From: Symsagittifera roscoffensis
Taxonomy: Eukaryota > Xenacoelomorpha > Acoela > Convolutidae
Length of the DNA stretch: 64,000 nucleotides
Direction: 5' to 3'
Assembly: GCF_963678635.1 (NCBI RefSeq)
Contig: NC_087062.1
Coordinates: forward strand, 80,355,200 to 80,419,199
Part shown: piece by piece, positions 13,501-27,200 of the stretch
Layout: each line of letters starts with the position of its first letter
Numbering within the stretch: the first letter of the stretch is position 1
Program-made: the position numbers and the translations under genes
The notes under the pieces: generated by a model
Told to the model about the DNA's origin: nothing
Database searches by the model: none
The model's input: only the letters and a program-made list of their open reading frames with translations

Positions 13501-16500
13501 ACTAGTAACAATAATGCACTCGCGAAGACAGCAATTAAACCTGCTTCACTATGCACATGGTACTAAAAACTATCAAAGTTGTATCATAGTCGACTGTCCT
13601 TGAACAAATACAAGAGTATTTAGACTAGTAACATTATTCCATTCGTGGAGACAGAAGGAAAACATGCTGCTTCATAGCCCACTGTCCTTGCCCACAGACA
13701 AGTAAAAAAATCCATTCGTGGAGACAGCAGGTGAAACTGCTTCACCACGCAAATAATACAAAAAAAAACTTAAAACAAAATTAAACTTTTGCCGACTGTC
13801 CTTGTACAAAAACAAAAATAATTAGACTCGTAACAAAATTTCATTCGCGGAGACAGCATGTAGGCCTGCTTCACTATGCGAACGTAAATGAAAAACTATC
13901 GAAAATTGTATCATAGCCGACTGTCCTTGTACAAATACAAATACAAGAATAAGTAGACTAGTAATAATATTCCATTCCTGGAGACAGCAGGTAAACCTGC
14001 TTCACTGTGTGAATGGTACTAAAAATCTATCAAGTTGTATCAGAGTTAACTGTCCTTGAACAAATACAAAAGTAATTAGACTAGTAACAATAATGCACTC
14101 GCGAAGACAGCAATTAAACCTGCTTCACTATGCAAATGGTACTAAAAACTATCAAAGTTGTATCATAGTCGACTGTCCTTGAACAAATACAAGAGTATTT
14201 GGATTACTAACATTATTCCCTTCGTGGAGACAGCAAGTAAACCTGCTTCATAGCCCACTGTCCTTGCCCACAGACTAGTAACAGAAATCCATTCGTGGAG
14301 ACAGCAGGTGAACCTGCTTCACCACGCAAATAATACAAAAAAAACTTAAAACAAAATTAAACTTTTGCCGACTGTCCTTGTACAAAAACAAAAATAATTA
14401 GACTCGTAACAAAGTTTCATTCGCGGAGACAGCATGTAGGCCTGCTTCACTATGCGAACGTAAATGAAAAACTATCGAAAATTGTATCATAGCCGACTGT
14501 CCTTGTACAAATACAAGAATAAGTAGACTAGTAATAATATTCCATTCCTGGAGACAGCAGGTAAACCTGCTTCACTGTGTGAACGGTACTAAAAAACTAT
14601 CAAGTTGTATCAGAGTTAACTGTCCTTGAACAAATACAAAAGTAATTAGACTAGTAACAATAATGCACTCGCGAAGACAGCAATTAAACCTGCTTCACTA
14701 TGCAAATGGTACTAAAAACTATCAAAGTTGTATCATAGTCGACTGTCCTTGAACAAATACAAGAGTATTTGGATTAGTAACATTATTCCATTCGTGGAGA
14801 CAGCAAGTAAACCTGCTTCACAGCCCACTGTCCTTGCCCACAGACTAGTAACAGAAATCCATTCGTGGAGACAGCAGGTGAACCTGCTTCACCACGCAAA
14901 TAATACAAAAAAAAAACTTAAAACAAAATTAAACTTTTGCCGACTGTCCTTGTACAAAAACAAAAATAATGAGACTCGTAACAAAATTTCATTCGCGGAG
15001 ACAGCATGTAGGCCTGCTTCACTATGCGAACGTAAATGAAAAACTATCGAAAATTGTATCATAGCCGACTGTCCTTGTACAAATACAAGAATAAGTAGAC
15101 TAGTAATAATATTCCATTCCTGGAGACAGCAGGTAAACCTGCTTCACTGTGTGAATGGTACTAAAAAACTATCAAGTTGTATCAGAGTTAACTGTCCTTG
15201 AACAAATACAAAAGTAATTAGACTAGTAACAATAATGCACTCGCGAAGACAGCAATTAAACCTGCTTCACTATGCAAATGGTACTAAAAACTATCAAAGT
15301 TGTATCATAGTCGACTGTCCTTGAACAAATACAAGAGTATTTAGACTAGTAACATTATTCCATTCGTGGAGACAGAAGAAAAACCTGCTGCTTCATAGCC
15401 CACTGTCCTTGCCCACAGACAAGTAAAAAAATCCATTCGTGAAGAGAGGTGAGCCTTCTTCACAATGCAAATGTTACTAACTAAAATATTTTAAAAAAAT
15501 AAACCATTGCCGACTGTCCTTGTACAAAAACATGAATAATTAGAATAGTAACATTATTCCATTCGCGGAGACAGCATGTACACCTGCTTCACTGTGCGAA
15601 CGGAAATGAAAAACTATCGAAAATTGCATCATAGCCGACTGTCCTTGCACAAATACAAGAAAAATTAGACAGCAGAAAAACCTGCTTCATAGCCCACTGT
15701 CATTGCCCACAGACTAGTAACAAAAACCCATTCGTGGAGACAGCAGGTGAACCTGCTTCACTATGCAAATGGTACTAAAAACTATCAAAGTTGTATCATA
15801 GTCGACTGTCCTTGAACAAATACAAGAGTATTTAGACTAGTAACATTATTCCATTCGTGGAGACAGAAGGAAAACCTGCTGCTTCATAGCCCACAGACTA
15901 GTAACAAAAACCCATTCGTGGAGACAGCAGGTGAACCTGCTTCACCATGCAAATGATACTAAAAAAACTAAAACAAAATTAAACTTTTGCCGACTGTCCT
16001 TGTACAAAAACAAAAATAATTAGACTAGTAACAATATTCCATTCGCGGAGACAGCATGTACACCTGCTTCACTATGCCAACAGAAAAAAAAACTATCGAA
16101 AGTTGTATCATAGCCGACTGTCCTTGTACAAACACAAGAACAATAAGACTAGTAATAATATTCCATTCGTGGAGACAACAGGTAAACCTGCTTCACTATG
16201 TGAATGGTACTAAAAAACTATCGAAGTTGTATCAGAGTTGATTGCCCTTAAACAAATACAAAAGTAATTAGACTAGTAACAATAATGCATTCGCGAAGAC
16301 AGCAATTAAACCTGCTTCACTATGCGAATGGTACTAAAAACTATCAAAGTTGTGTCATAGTCGACTGTCCTTGAACAAATACAAGAGCAATTAGACTAGT
16401 AACATTATTCCATTCGTGGAGAAAGCAGGGAAAGCTGCCCCATAGCCCACTGTCCTTACCCACAGACTTCATAGCCCACATACTAGTAACAAAAATCCAT

Positions 16501-18840
16501 TCGTAGAGACAGCAGGTGAACCTGTTTCACTATACATGTAACTAAAAAAACTTAAAAACAATAATTAACCAATGCCGACTGTCCTTATACAAAAACAGAA
16601 AAAAATGGACTGGTACCAATATTCCATTCGCGGAGACCTGCTTCACGATAAGAGCGGAACTAAAAAACTATCGAAAATGTATCATAGCCGACTGTCCTTG
16701 TACAAAAACAAGAGTAATTAGACTAGTAACAATAATGCATTCGCGAAGACAGCAATAAAACCTGCTTCACTATGCTAATGGTACTAAAAACTATCAAAGT
16801 TGTATCATAGTCAACTGTCCTTGAACGAATACATGAGTAATTAGACTAAAAACATTATTCCATCCGTGGAGACAGCAGGAAAACCTGCTCCATAGCCCAC
16901 TGTCCTTGCCCATAGACTTCATTGCCCACAGACTAGTAACAAAAATCCATTCGTAGAGACAGCAGGTGAACCTGCTTCACTATGCAAATGTTATTTAAAA
17001 AATTTGAAAACAATATTAAACCATTGCCGACTGTCCTTATACAAAAACAAAAATAATTTGACTAGTAACAATATTCCATTCGCGGAGACAAAAGGGTACA
17101 CCTGTTTCACGATAAGAGCGGAACTTAAAAACTATCGAAAATGTATCATAGCCGACTGTCCTTGTACAAAAACAAGAGTAATTAGACAAGTAACAATATT
17201 CCTTTGATAGAGACAGCAGGTAAACCTGCTTCACTATGCCAATGGTACAAAAAACTATCAAAGTTGTATCATAGTCGACTGTCCTTGAACAAATACAGGA
17301 GTGATTAGACTAGTAACATTATTCCATTCGTGCAGACAGCAGTAAACCTGCTTCATAGCCCACTGTCCTTGCCGACAGACTAGTAACAATATTCCATTCG
17401 AGGAGAAGGCAAGTACACCTGCTTCACTATGCGAACGGAATTAAAAAACTATCAAAAATTGTATCATAGCCGACTGTCCTTGTACAATTACAAGAATAAT
17501 GAGGCTAGTAATAAGACTCCATTCGCCGAGACAGCAGGTAAACCTGCTTCACTATGTGGATGGTACTAAAAAACTATCAAAGTTGTATCAGAGTTGGCTG
17601 TCCTTGAACAAATAAAAGAGTAATTAGACTAGCAACATTATTCCACTCAAGGATACAGCAGCAAAACCTGCTCCACAGGCCACTGTCCTTGCCCACATAC
17701 TTCATAGCCCACAGACTAGTAACAAAACCCATTCGTGGAGACAGCAGGTGAACCTGCTTCACTATGCAAATGTTACTAAAAAACTAAAAACAAAACTGAA
17801 CCATTGCCGACTGTCCTCATACAAAAACAAGAATAATTGGACTAAAAACAATATTCCATTCGCGGAGACAGCAAGTAGACCTGCTTCACTATGCGAACGG
17901 AACTAAAAAAACTATCAAAAATTGTATCATAGCCGAATATCCTTGTACAAATACAAGAGTAATTAGACAAGTAATAATATTCCATTCGTGGAGACAGCAG
18001 GTAAACCTGCTTCACTATGTGAATGGTACTAAAAACTATCAAAGTTGTATCAGAGTTAACTGTCTTTGAACAAATAAAAGAGTAATTAGACTAGTAACAT
18101 TATTCCACTCAAGGAGACAGCAGGAAAACCTGCTTCATAGGCCACTGTCCTTGCCCACAGACTAGTAAAAAAAACCAATCGTGGAGACAGCAGGTGAACC
18201 TGCTTCACTATGCAAATGTTACTAAAAAAACTTAAAACAAAATTGAACCATTGCCGACCGTCCTTATACAAAAACAAGAATAATTAGACTAGTAACAATA
18301 TTCCATTCGCCGAGACAGCAGTTAAACCTGCTTCACTATGTGGATGGTACTAAAAAACTATCAAAGTTGACTGTCCTTGAACAAATAAAAGAGTAATTAG
18401 ACTAGCAACATTATTTCACTCAAGGATACAGAGGAAAACCTGCTTCATAGGCCACTGTCCTTGCCCACAGACTAGTAACAAAAACCCATTCGTGGAGACA
18501 GCAGGTGAACCTGCTTCACTATGCAAAGGTTACTAAAAAAACTAAAAACAAAATTGAACCATTGCCGACTGTCCTTATACAAAAACAAGAATAATTAGAC
18601 TACTAACAATATTCCATTCGCGGAGACAGCAAGTAGACCTGCTTCACTATGCGAGCGGAACTAAAAAACTATCAAAAATTGTATCATAGCCGACTGTCCT
18701 TGTACAAATACAAGAGTAATTAGACAAGTAATAATATTCCATTCGTGGAGACAGCAGGTAAACCTGCTTCACTATGTGAATGGTACTAAAAAACTATCTA
18801 AGTTGTATCATAGTCGACTGTCCTTGTAGAGATACAAGGT
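10540..18840. repeat. Second satellite domain with shortened monomers
   Basis: From about 10.5 kb, full monomers alternate with shortened ones in which the middle of the unit is missing and CATAGCCCACTGTCCTTGCC follows directly on CTTCA. A diverged monomer with ACTTAAAACAAAATTAAAC also joins. A local higher-order period is seen through the GTAGGCCTGCTTCA marker near 12471, 13051, 13860, 14437 and 15008 (spacings about 580, 809, 577 and 571). Toward 18.8 kb the copies become more diverged. Confidence 0.8.
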
Positions 18841-19429
18841 TAATTATGTGTAACGAAACTTTGGTCTCAAATTACTGTTGATGCAAGTGTTTCCGCTATT
18901 GAATCGTTCACTTTGTACAGACGGCTTTAGTCCCACAGAAAATCTCATATGAATCAGAAATTGAACATTTTTAGCTCCAGTTGGTTACTATATCACAAGC
19001 TCGTGATTCTATTATCTTTATTTCCGCTTCTTTTCTTTGATGATCAAATTCTGGCTTCTAGATGTCCTCGAACACTGCAATTTCTCGACTTCAGGCACAA
19101 GATTACACCAAGCTTCTGTTGCATTATTTCGTTCTTAAGAACTATTCACGAGACTTCTTGGAATCCACATTTGAATGGATTTAAAAGTGACGTTAATACA
19201 TGGAACATGCAGTTGTCCCAACTTTCAATAAGTCAGTGTCATTATTAATCACAGTCTTAGATTATTCTAGAACATTGTAGTGTAAAAAAGTTTTTTTTCA
19301 AAAAAGAACGAAACAAAATGATCCTGCCACCCTGGGCAATTATCTGATTTGTCTCTCAATTATACACAGCTATTTCATAAGCTTATCAGAGCAAATCGGC
19401 TGAAAAATCAATGAAAAAATGGATCTGAA

Positions 19430-19740
19430 AGCAAGGCAATGGTGCTCATGAAGACAGCGATTATAGCCAACAGACAGTTGGAAGTGTAAAAGAACGAGGA
19501 AACGTTTTTCAATTTTCGAAGAAAAAAATATCACGTTGAAGCTTTTTGAGTTTCAAATATTGTTTATGATCGGCATTTCTTCGAGAAAATATCCCATTTA
19601 CAGAAAACTGAATCAATTGGCGATTTTTTATTCCGCTGGGACTTTAGGAAATAAAAGTCCATTTTTAAAACTAGAAGTCATTCAAGTTTTACCTGACCTT
19701 TTCCTTCCCTTTACTATTCGATAGTGAATTCCCTTCATTT
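19430..19740 (+). repeat. Interspersed repeat A, partial copy
   Basis: Related to 22335-22560, 22725-23200, 31370-31870, 41210-42400, 43290-43690, 44770-45260 and 48890-49490. Shared landmarks are an ACAGTTGGAA/AACAGTCAA start, a GAGAAAACTGGATC-like core, a TTCCGCTGGGA segment and, in fuller copies, GCAGATGAATTTGAATTGAA. No coding capacity was recognised. Confidence 0.7.
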
Positions 19741-20679
19741 AAACAAAGGAAATGAAGTGAACTTAAAAAAAAACTAAGTCAAACAGCGAAAAATCAATTT
19801 TGAGCGTGAACAATTTTTTCCGGAAAAAATCAATACCGATATAACTGAGAATCACTTCGTTCTTTTACAAATAAAAAATGGTTATAAACTTCAAAATCAG
19901 TTTTCATTCATTCTGAAGCATGAAGTTCTACTTCTCAAAAAGACAGAAGGAGCAATAAAATTTCAAAGTGTAAACGACAGATTAAATTTAAACAATTAAG
20001 AAACTCTTGGGAAGGGTAGATATGAGATTAACGGATCTTTTCTTAAACTACGCTTCAGCATTTAAAGTTGCTTGAAGATAAGTGAATTGATGCAAAAACA
20101 CCAGGTTTGTTTGTTCAAAGAAAAGTTCTTACTGTTATTTAGCTGATAAATGATTTTTTTATTAAAAGTTTTTTTTACTATCAGACCGAAAAATATTTAT
20201 TTGGATATGTTATCCGTTTTTTGAACTAAAATGTTCTAAAAATTACGTTCATTTTAAGATGGTTTAAGACCAACGTGAATAGATAGTTTGCACTATCTGT
20301 TGATCAAACAAAAGGGCTCGAAAAAGACCCGAAATGAGTACTTTTCTGACCCATTTTTTGTTCGAACTTTTGGGTCCGAATTTTAGAAACTTAATGCACA
20401 CCAGTAAATCTGGCGAAAATAAGAGCATTTTTAAATAATCGTCAAGTTTCGCTTAAGTTGAACGAACTTATTTAAGAAACATTCGTTCATATTTCGAGAT
20501 TAAATTTATTCGTTCGGTTAATTCGCGGCACTGCAAACAGGTTGGATAGCCTTCAATGTCTGCTCAAGCTGGTGCTCTTCAAATGTTAAACTATAAAATT
20601 TTATAGATTTTAGTAGCGCACATAGCTTGAAAACAGATTTATAACTACCTTAACATTAACAATGTATCTCTCACTTAGG

Positions 20680-20793
20680 AGTTACGGTACAAGCACGATA
20701 GTTGGGTCCCTAAAATTTAGATGGGTTCCCGAAGAAATTCTTTCACACTTGCTTTCTTAGGGACCCAACTATCATACATGTACCCCGGTTACT
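20680..20793. repeat. Short palindromic (MITE-like) element
   Basis: A perfect 17-bp inverted repeat, GATAGTTGGGTCCCTAA, lies at 20697-20713 and 20757-20773. Similarity continues outward imperfectly to GGTACA and GTTAC on both sides, so the arms are about 33 bp around a loop of about 43 bp. It could be a tiny non-autonomous DNA transposon or a hairpin; no target duplication is obvious. Confidence 0.7.
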
Positions 20794-20898
20794 TTCAATT
20801 TGGATATTTATATGAAAAATAGGTAAAAATTTATAACCAATTTCTATAAACCAATCGATTCCGCAACTTAAAAGCTATTCGGCCAATTAAGAACTAAC

Positions 20899-21209
20899 CA
20901 GTCGTGGTTCCTTATCGCAGTTTTTGCAAAGAAAGAACACAAGAGTAGCAGTAGACCCCCGTACACAAATCTAGACCACCATTTGCTGACATAGACAGTC
21001 GGATAATTTACAGAAGAAGCATTATTCGATGATGAAGATGATAAAAATGCGCTATTTTGGACATGTCTGAGAAGCTGTCTAAATCCTAATGCCACCAGCA
21101 GACAAAATCCGGCACTGGGTGAATATAACACTCTTTCGGCCACTACAAACCCAACTGGGAACAGGAGATTACTCGCAGGCACAAAGGGAAACACAGTTAG
21201 TGCCACGGC
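20899..21209 (-). CDS. TMTC3 exon 7 (311 nt), last exon in window
   Basis: Acceptor CTTGCTTCAG after a 145-bp intron. It reads [14 protein letters not shown], then [19 protein letters not shown], a serine/asparagine-rich loop, a transmembrane segment and AIRNHDW, where TMTC proteins pass into the TPR half. The donor is GTTAGT in phase 2. No partner exon is visible to the left. Confidence 0.9.
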
Positions 21210-24200
21210 CTGAAGCAAGGTAAACCAGTTGTATATAGGCAAAACTATCAAAGCTTCAACGATGTTAATGGTGACAATACATGTGGTATGATTCGCATGT
21301 GCATACGATATCACTGTAGAAGCTTGCCATAACATCTATTAAGAAGATACTCACGAGTGCAGTCTGAGCCGAGAGAAGCGTGCGATGTCGAGAGTTAGGC
21401 ACAGAAGTTGAGAAGGAAGGCGAGAAGCAGCGTCTGCACACGAGGACGAACGCAACCCAGAACAGAAGAGTGCAGCCGTTCCTTGGGTCCAGTGGGGAGT
21501 CAATGAGAGGAATGGTGCCCATGGACCAGTCGCAACACAGCCACCAGGGACATAGTAGCAACCAGCAGTTCACAGGTAGTAAGTAGTGCAGACTCAACTC
21601 CCTAGTAGGGGACGGAGACATTGCGGCTGGGTTGTCAAACCTGAAACTCACAAAAAAAATTGTGTTCATCTTTCAACTAGGAAAATTGTCACACGATGTC
21701 TTATTGGACATGATTGAAAGTTTTCGAAACTATGATGGCAAACGTTCCAAATTAGGATATTTCATTGCACTCATTGCATAAAGAAAAATGTAAAGTTTTT
21801 TATTCGTTTTTAATTCAAATTTTAAAAACCATAAAATTTTGTGAAAATTTTTTATAGCTAAGTTTATAATAGATTAAGATACGTCACATCTCGGCAACTA
21901 AAAGCAATTGAGTAGTCGGATTTGGATGCAAGATTTGCAACTACCGAGAGTTCTCGGACAGACCCCAACTACAGGGTTGGGAATATCAAACTTTGAAGAA
22001 AAAAAAACTCATTTTAATTTTCTGAAATTTTTTTGAAAAACCACAAAAAACGTCATATCTCGAAAACAACGATTTGAGCAGTCATATTAGAAGGAAATAT
22101 TTGTAACCGCTGAGAGTACTCTGACAGCACCCAACTACAGGGTTAGGAATCTCCAATTTTGAAAAACAAAATTAATTGAAGTTTTCTGAAATTTTTTTGA
22201 AAAAATCAAAAAAAAGCTTTATATCTCGAAAACAAGGGTTTGAGCAGTCATAATTGGAGTTCAATTTTGCAACTCCTGAGAGTACTCTAACAACCCACCC
22301 AACTAAAGCTTTAGAATTTCATGAAAATTGGAAATTTATTGAAATGTTTTGAACACTTTTTGAAGAAAAAATATATCACGTTGAAACTCTTTGAATTTCA
22401 AATACTGTTTAGGACAGGCATTTTCTCGCAAAAAATATCCCGTTTAGAGAAAACTGAAATAATTGATTTTTTAAATTTATCTGCGAAAATTTACAAATCA
22501 GTTCCGAAACTGGAAGTCGATTTCGTTTTTCGGAACCTTTAAATTTTCGCTGTTTGATAGTGGAGTTTGCCTCCCTTTTAACAAAGAAGATGAACTAATA
22601 TTAAAAGAAATCAAATTTCAAACTACGAAAAAGGAACTTGAACCTGAACAAATTTTAATACTTGTCCTGATTTTTTTTTCGTCACGACCTATATAACATA
22701 GCCAATCGAAGATTGGAAAAGAGTAATGAACGCAAGTAAACATTAAAAAAACACTTTCTTGAAAAAATCTGAACTTTCGATTTTCAAAGAAAAAAATAGA
22801 CGCAATTTAACCTCTTTGCATTTCTAGAATAATTTATGATCGGCGCTTTTTTGATAACATGAACCCAACTAGAGAAAACTGGATCAAGAGGTTACGTTTT
22901 TATTCCGCTGGAAATCTAAAAATTAAATTCCACTTTCAAAATAGAAATCGTTCACGTTTTTTGCGCCATTTCCACATTCGTATTTGGAGAGCGCTATTTA
23001 CGTCAATTTCAGCAGATGAATTTCAATTGAACTCAATAAGTGCATTCATAAATGCATCAATATGTATGAATTCACAGCTGTAATTATTAGAGACTTTTAA
23101 GACTTTTCCTGAATAAAAAATCAGTGAGACCTATATAAGAGTCTTCACTACGTTCATTACTCTTGAAAAGTCTAAACTATGTTCATCGATTCTTAAAAAA
23201 AAAAACATGACCTATATAAATTTCTACACAACATTCATTGTCATTTAAAAATTAGTTTTTAAGTTCTCAAATAACTACACGTTTCAAGCAAACTTACGCA
23301 GTGAAAGTTGGCAGCTCTCCCCCTTGGACCAGAAACAACCTGAGGAGAAGGAGAGATAGCAGAATGAGAGCCAGTAGAACCTGTCTTCCAATAAGGGCCC
23401 AAACCCACCCTCCTACACCGCCTATTAAAGTACTTCCTCTGCGTCCTTGTCCACTTCTGGAAACTTCAGCCAAACGTTTTTGTGTGCGTGTGCCTATACT
23501 AGTCGGATTGGCATTGAAGTGACTATCCGGGATCTTTTCTTTTTCTCTTCCTGGATCTCCGATGTTCTCTCTGTACACTACTAGAGGCATCAGTTCATCT
23601 AACAGCTCCCAAGCGCTTTTCTGAAACAAACAATAGCGAAGATTGCAGCTGTTAATTTGTCTCAATAAAGACCAAAATTAACACAGAGGCGAAGCTGCGC
23701 TTCGGAAACACCTGCGAGAACACGAAAAAACAGCTCTATCAAGTTAAATGCGAAAAAGTAGAAAATAGCCTCGAATTAGCAAAAACTCGGCTACGTGCAG
23801 GATTCGAATCTGCGACCTACTGCAATCAAGAGATTTTGAGTCTCACGCACTATCCACTCAGCAGGCAAGCTTAACAAACGACAAAAACTAGTCACGAATA
23901 AAGCAGATACATATGGTAACAAACTGTCGATGCGATTCAGCACCAAATACAAGAAGAGTACGTTTTTGCACTTTCACACGTGTTCTTTCACGACAAGGCA
24001 TGAATGAAAAATGAAATATTAGAACGCATGAATGAAAAAAGAAATCATTTGCATAGTTTCGCGCATTTTTCACAATTTTCCGGGCTCTTTTTTGAAAGAA
24101 GCCCCATTATAACAATTGAAAGAGCAAAAACGGCTTTTTTCCTTCCTCCCTCCCCCCCCCACCTGTAGTTTTTTTCAAGTAAAATTACTGTTCCCACCAA

Positions 24201-27200
24201 CCGATTAACAAAAAAATTGGCATGCGGACTAGGTGGAATCCCTCATGCGCGAAGGACCGAATGCGCTAAAATAGTAATTAGCCAATAAGATTTCAGTAAT
24301 CTAAAACTTGGAAAGAAAGTAAACATTTCCAGGGACTGGAGTATTGATATTGGCTGAATATAAAACGGCAGAAATATGCAAAATTTTCAAATTGTCATTG
24401 AACCTTTCAAGTGTTTCGTAATGAAAAAAGCTAAATATTGCTTCATTTTAACTGAATGGCAATTGTTTCTTTTAAAAATTGACTTGCGGCTTTTCAAATT
24501 TTACCTTTCAAGGGTTTCGTAATGAAAAAAGCTAAATATTGCTTCATTTAATTCATTTTAACTGAATGGCAATTGTTTCTTTTAAAAATTGACTTTCGGC
24601 TGATTTTGTCTTCGGTCCTTGGCCCACAATTTTTTTCGCCCATTCGGTCCTTCGCGCATGAGAATAGCCCCCTGCGGACTAATCGGGCCATGACAAACAT
24701 ATTTGGTCTTCATAATTAACCTTGTAAAGCTACTCATTACATCATAAAATTGATGCTCATACGAGGTGGGGGGAAAGGAAAAACAGCCGCAAAAACAAAC
24801 AGAAAGAGCAAAAACATACTCTTCAACAGTTAAAACATAGTTGAAGATAGGCTCGGGCAAAAGAGAAACCATAGGGGACTTCGTGGCCTCAGGTCGGGCT
24901 CTTTTTCCCTCGGGCATCTTTCAACTATGTTCTAACTACAAAAAAAACTCAATTTTGCAAATAATAATTTGGTATATAACAAACTGAGGGCATCCAAACT
25001 TTGCATGTAACAAATCGCAAAGCATAAAGCTACATTATGTTTAAATTATTCATTTCAAAAAATTGTCAGATATATTGAGTTAAAAAATTTCTGAAACCGA
25101 ATTTTTATTATTGCTGTTGTTTGGAACAAATCACTTTTTCGGTTCATTTGATGAAATAAAAATGCATCAACTGTGTCAACTTATTAGTATTCGAATGTCA
25201 AAGCACATGCTATCAAAAAGATGTAAAAGTTATCCAAGTGGTACCAAATTTGCGACTTAGGTTGGAAAAAAAGGAGGTTCGTACAAATACACTAGCTTCG
25301 CAAATGTAATGAGGAAGTACGTACTAATTCGTATCTATTTTCTTTGTTTGTTGCTAAAAAGAGGACCGTCTAGTCAAAAATATGAAACGTCCTCAGAAAA
25401 ATGTGCTGATATTAATACTAACGTGTATAATCAGATGTCATTACTGAAAATTCGATCAGGTTAAAAAAAAAACAATTCTTTTAATGAAATGGCTGACCGA
25501 ATAAAAGTTTGATTCGAAAATTCTCATTTCAGGGAACTAACAGAGCAGTCTTAGATCGTACCTGACAGACGAAGTAGAGATCGAGAACTGAACATACAGC
25601 CACAACTGTGATGCCTGTCTCCTTGCACAGCATGCCACAGCTCAGAGACACCACAAAAGCCACTAGTGCACAACACTGCTCTCTTAAATTTCCTGCAAAT
25701 AAAATGAAAACCTGGCAAGAATACTCTTATCATGGCCATTTAATGCATCTGAAGTAGCTTTTGGTGAAATGCTCCTTCCTAAGGGGCATCGAAAAATGTC
25801 ACTTAAGAGCTTTAAAAACACTAGCGTGTAACGCACCTCCGGTGCTTCAAACAGAATACTTAACGTGAAAACCGCTTATATATAAAAAACGTAAAAAAAA
25901 CAACGAAAGGAATGCAACCGTAATCAGAGACAGGCGAATCCAACGACGCTTTTCATCTAAAAAATTTTAAAAAAATTTCAACAATTGTTTTTAAACTAAA
26001 ATGGTCAAATCTTTGAAGCTACTGGGTTTCAGAATGGCTGACAGTATACAAGTTAACTCCCCATAATTAAAAAAATTCATTGGCAAAATCACCGAATTCA
26101 TGAATGAGACGCTCTTTAAACTTAGTCCTTTTTTATTTTAAAACAGCAGGATTTTTTCTTAGTTAAACTGATAAGTTTAATGGAAATTATTGAAATAGCA
26201 TTAAAAAAATGTCAATTTCAACTACTTGAACAAATCGAGCAATAAAATTAGGGTGAAGGCCACCTCCGCAACTGCTGGTGGTAACCTGAATTCACCCCAC
26301 CAATGCGTCGACAATTTACATTTTTTGAAAAAAAAAATTTTGGAACTTAATGTTAATTTTTTTTAAAAAAATCATGAACAATGAACCATAATTCATATCT
26401 AGGAAAGTGAAATGCGTCGAACAGTCATCTTCAGAAACCTTTGAAAAACTTCCTGAGCGTGCCTCGACAGCCTCAAATAAAAATTTTGTGAAGTTCAAAC
26501 TTTGTTTAGTTTTTTTTTAAAGATTAAGTTTTGAAAAATCATAAAAAATGGCATATCTCGCAAACAAAGATTATCAAGCAGTCATAACTTGAAGAAAAGA
26601 ATTGCAACCTCTGAAACTACCATGATATGAACCCACTTTAGGGTTGGGAATTAAAAACTTTTTTCACTAATAAACTTTTTTCACTTTCCATGTCTTCGTA
26701 AAGTTTTTCAAATCAAGTTTTTTTTGAAAATTTTTAAAGAACTATTGAAAAAACGTCATGTCTTGGAAACTAAAATGATTTCAGCAGTCACATTTGGAGG
26801 GATGATTTGCAATGTCTGAGAGTACCCTGACACCATAGAATTGATCCACTCACTATAGAATTGATTACTCGGTTGATATACTCAACTTTTGTCAAACTTT
26901 AATATAATTTCTTTGAAACTTTTTTTGAAACAACCATAAAACTTATTTTGAAAAAATCATAAAAAACATCATATCTCGCAAAATCAAAGTAGTTGAGCAG
27001 TCAGATTTAGAGGCAAGATTTGAAACCTATGAGAAAACCCTGACAGCACCCAATTATAAGGTTGAGAATTTCAATTTTGTGGGATTTTTTAAAGTATGTT
27101 TTATGAAAGATCACAAGAATCTTTGTATCTCGTTAACCAAAAAGATTTTGGTACTCAAAGATTTGGGAGGCCCAATATGCAATCCCTAGAGTAAGCCTGA

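Larger units (their letters stand above)
1..18840. repeat. Satellite array, monomer about 124 bp
   Basis: The whole stretch is tandem copies of a monomer of about 124 bp. It runs off the left edge and ends near 18840, where the last monomer breaks into unique sequence. Landmarks of a monomer are GGAGACAGCAGG, CTTCACTATGTGAA, a CGACTGTCCTTG block and TTAGACTAGTAA. Three short dyads recur: AGCAGGT..ACCTGCT, TTCAC-TAT-GTGAA and CTTGTA-CAAA-TACAAG. Many monomers differ by point changes or small indels. Short ORFs of 60-100 codons recur with the repeat period on both strands and are by-products of the repeat. It appears to lie in an intron of the TMTC3-like gene to the right, because that gene's last visible exon ends in a splice donor pointing into this region. 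Confidence 0.97.
18841..20898. other. Non-coding, probably TMTC3 intron 7
   Basis: No supported coding sequence. The first 400 bp are less AT-rich and hold a 99-codon plus-strand ORF (18949-19248) that resembles nothing I know. The rest is AT-rich and includes one A-type interspersed repeat and a short palindromic element. I searched the minus strand for the next TMTC exon (TPR region) and did not see one. Confidence 0.5.

Noticed and set aside
1-18840. CRISPR-like look of regularly spaced repeats
   Set aside because: The units are contiguous 124-bp satellites with no unique spacers, in a eukaryotic intron setting.
18949-19248. 99-codon ORF with a hydrophobic N-terminus
   Set aside because: It could mimic a signal peptide, but there is no recognised family, no second copy and no splice context; not enough to call a gene.
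21380-21586. Plus-strand ORF of 68 codons
   Set aside because: Antisense shadow of TMTC3 exon 6.
23789-23868. A functional tRNA-Leu gene
   Set aside because: A and B boxes are visible but the acceptor stem does not close and the T stem has mismatches; called tRNA-like instead.
24582-24917. Minus-strand ORF of 111 codons
   Set aside because: Lies across the inverted-repeat element in intron 4 and resembles no protein; probably chance.
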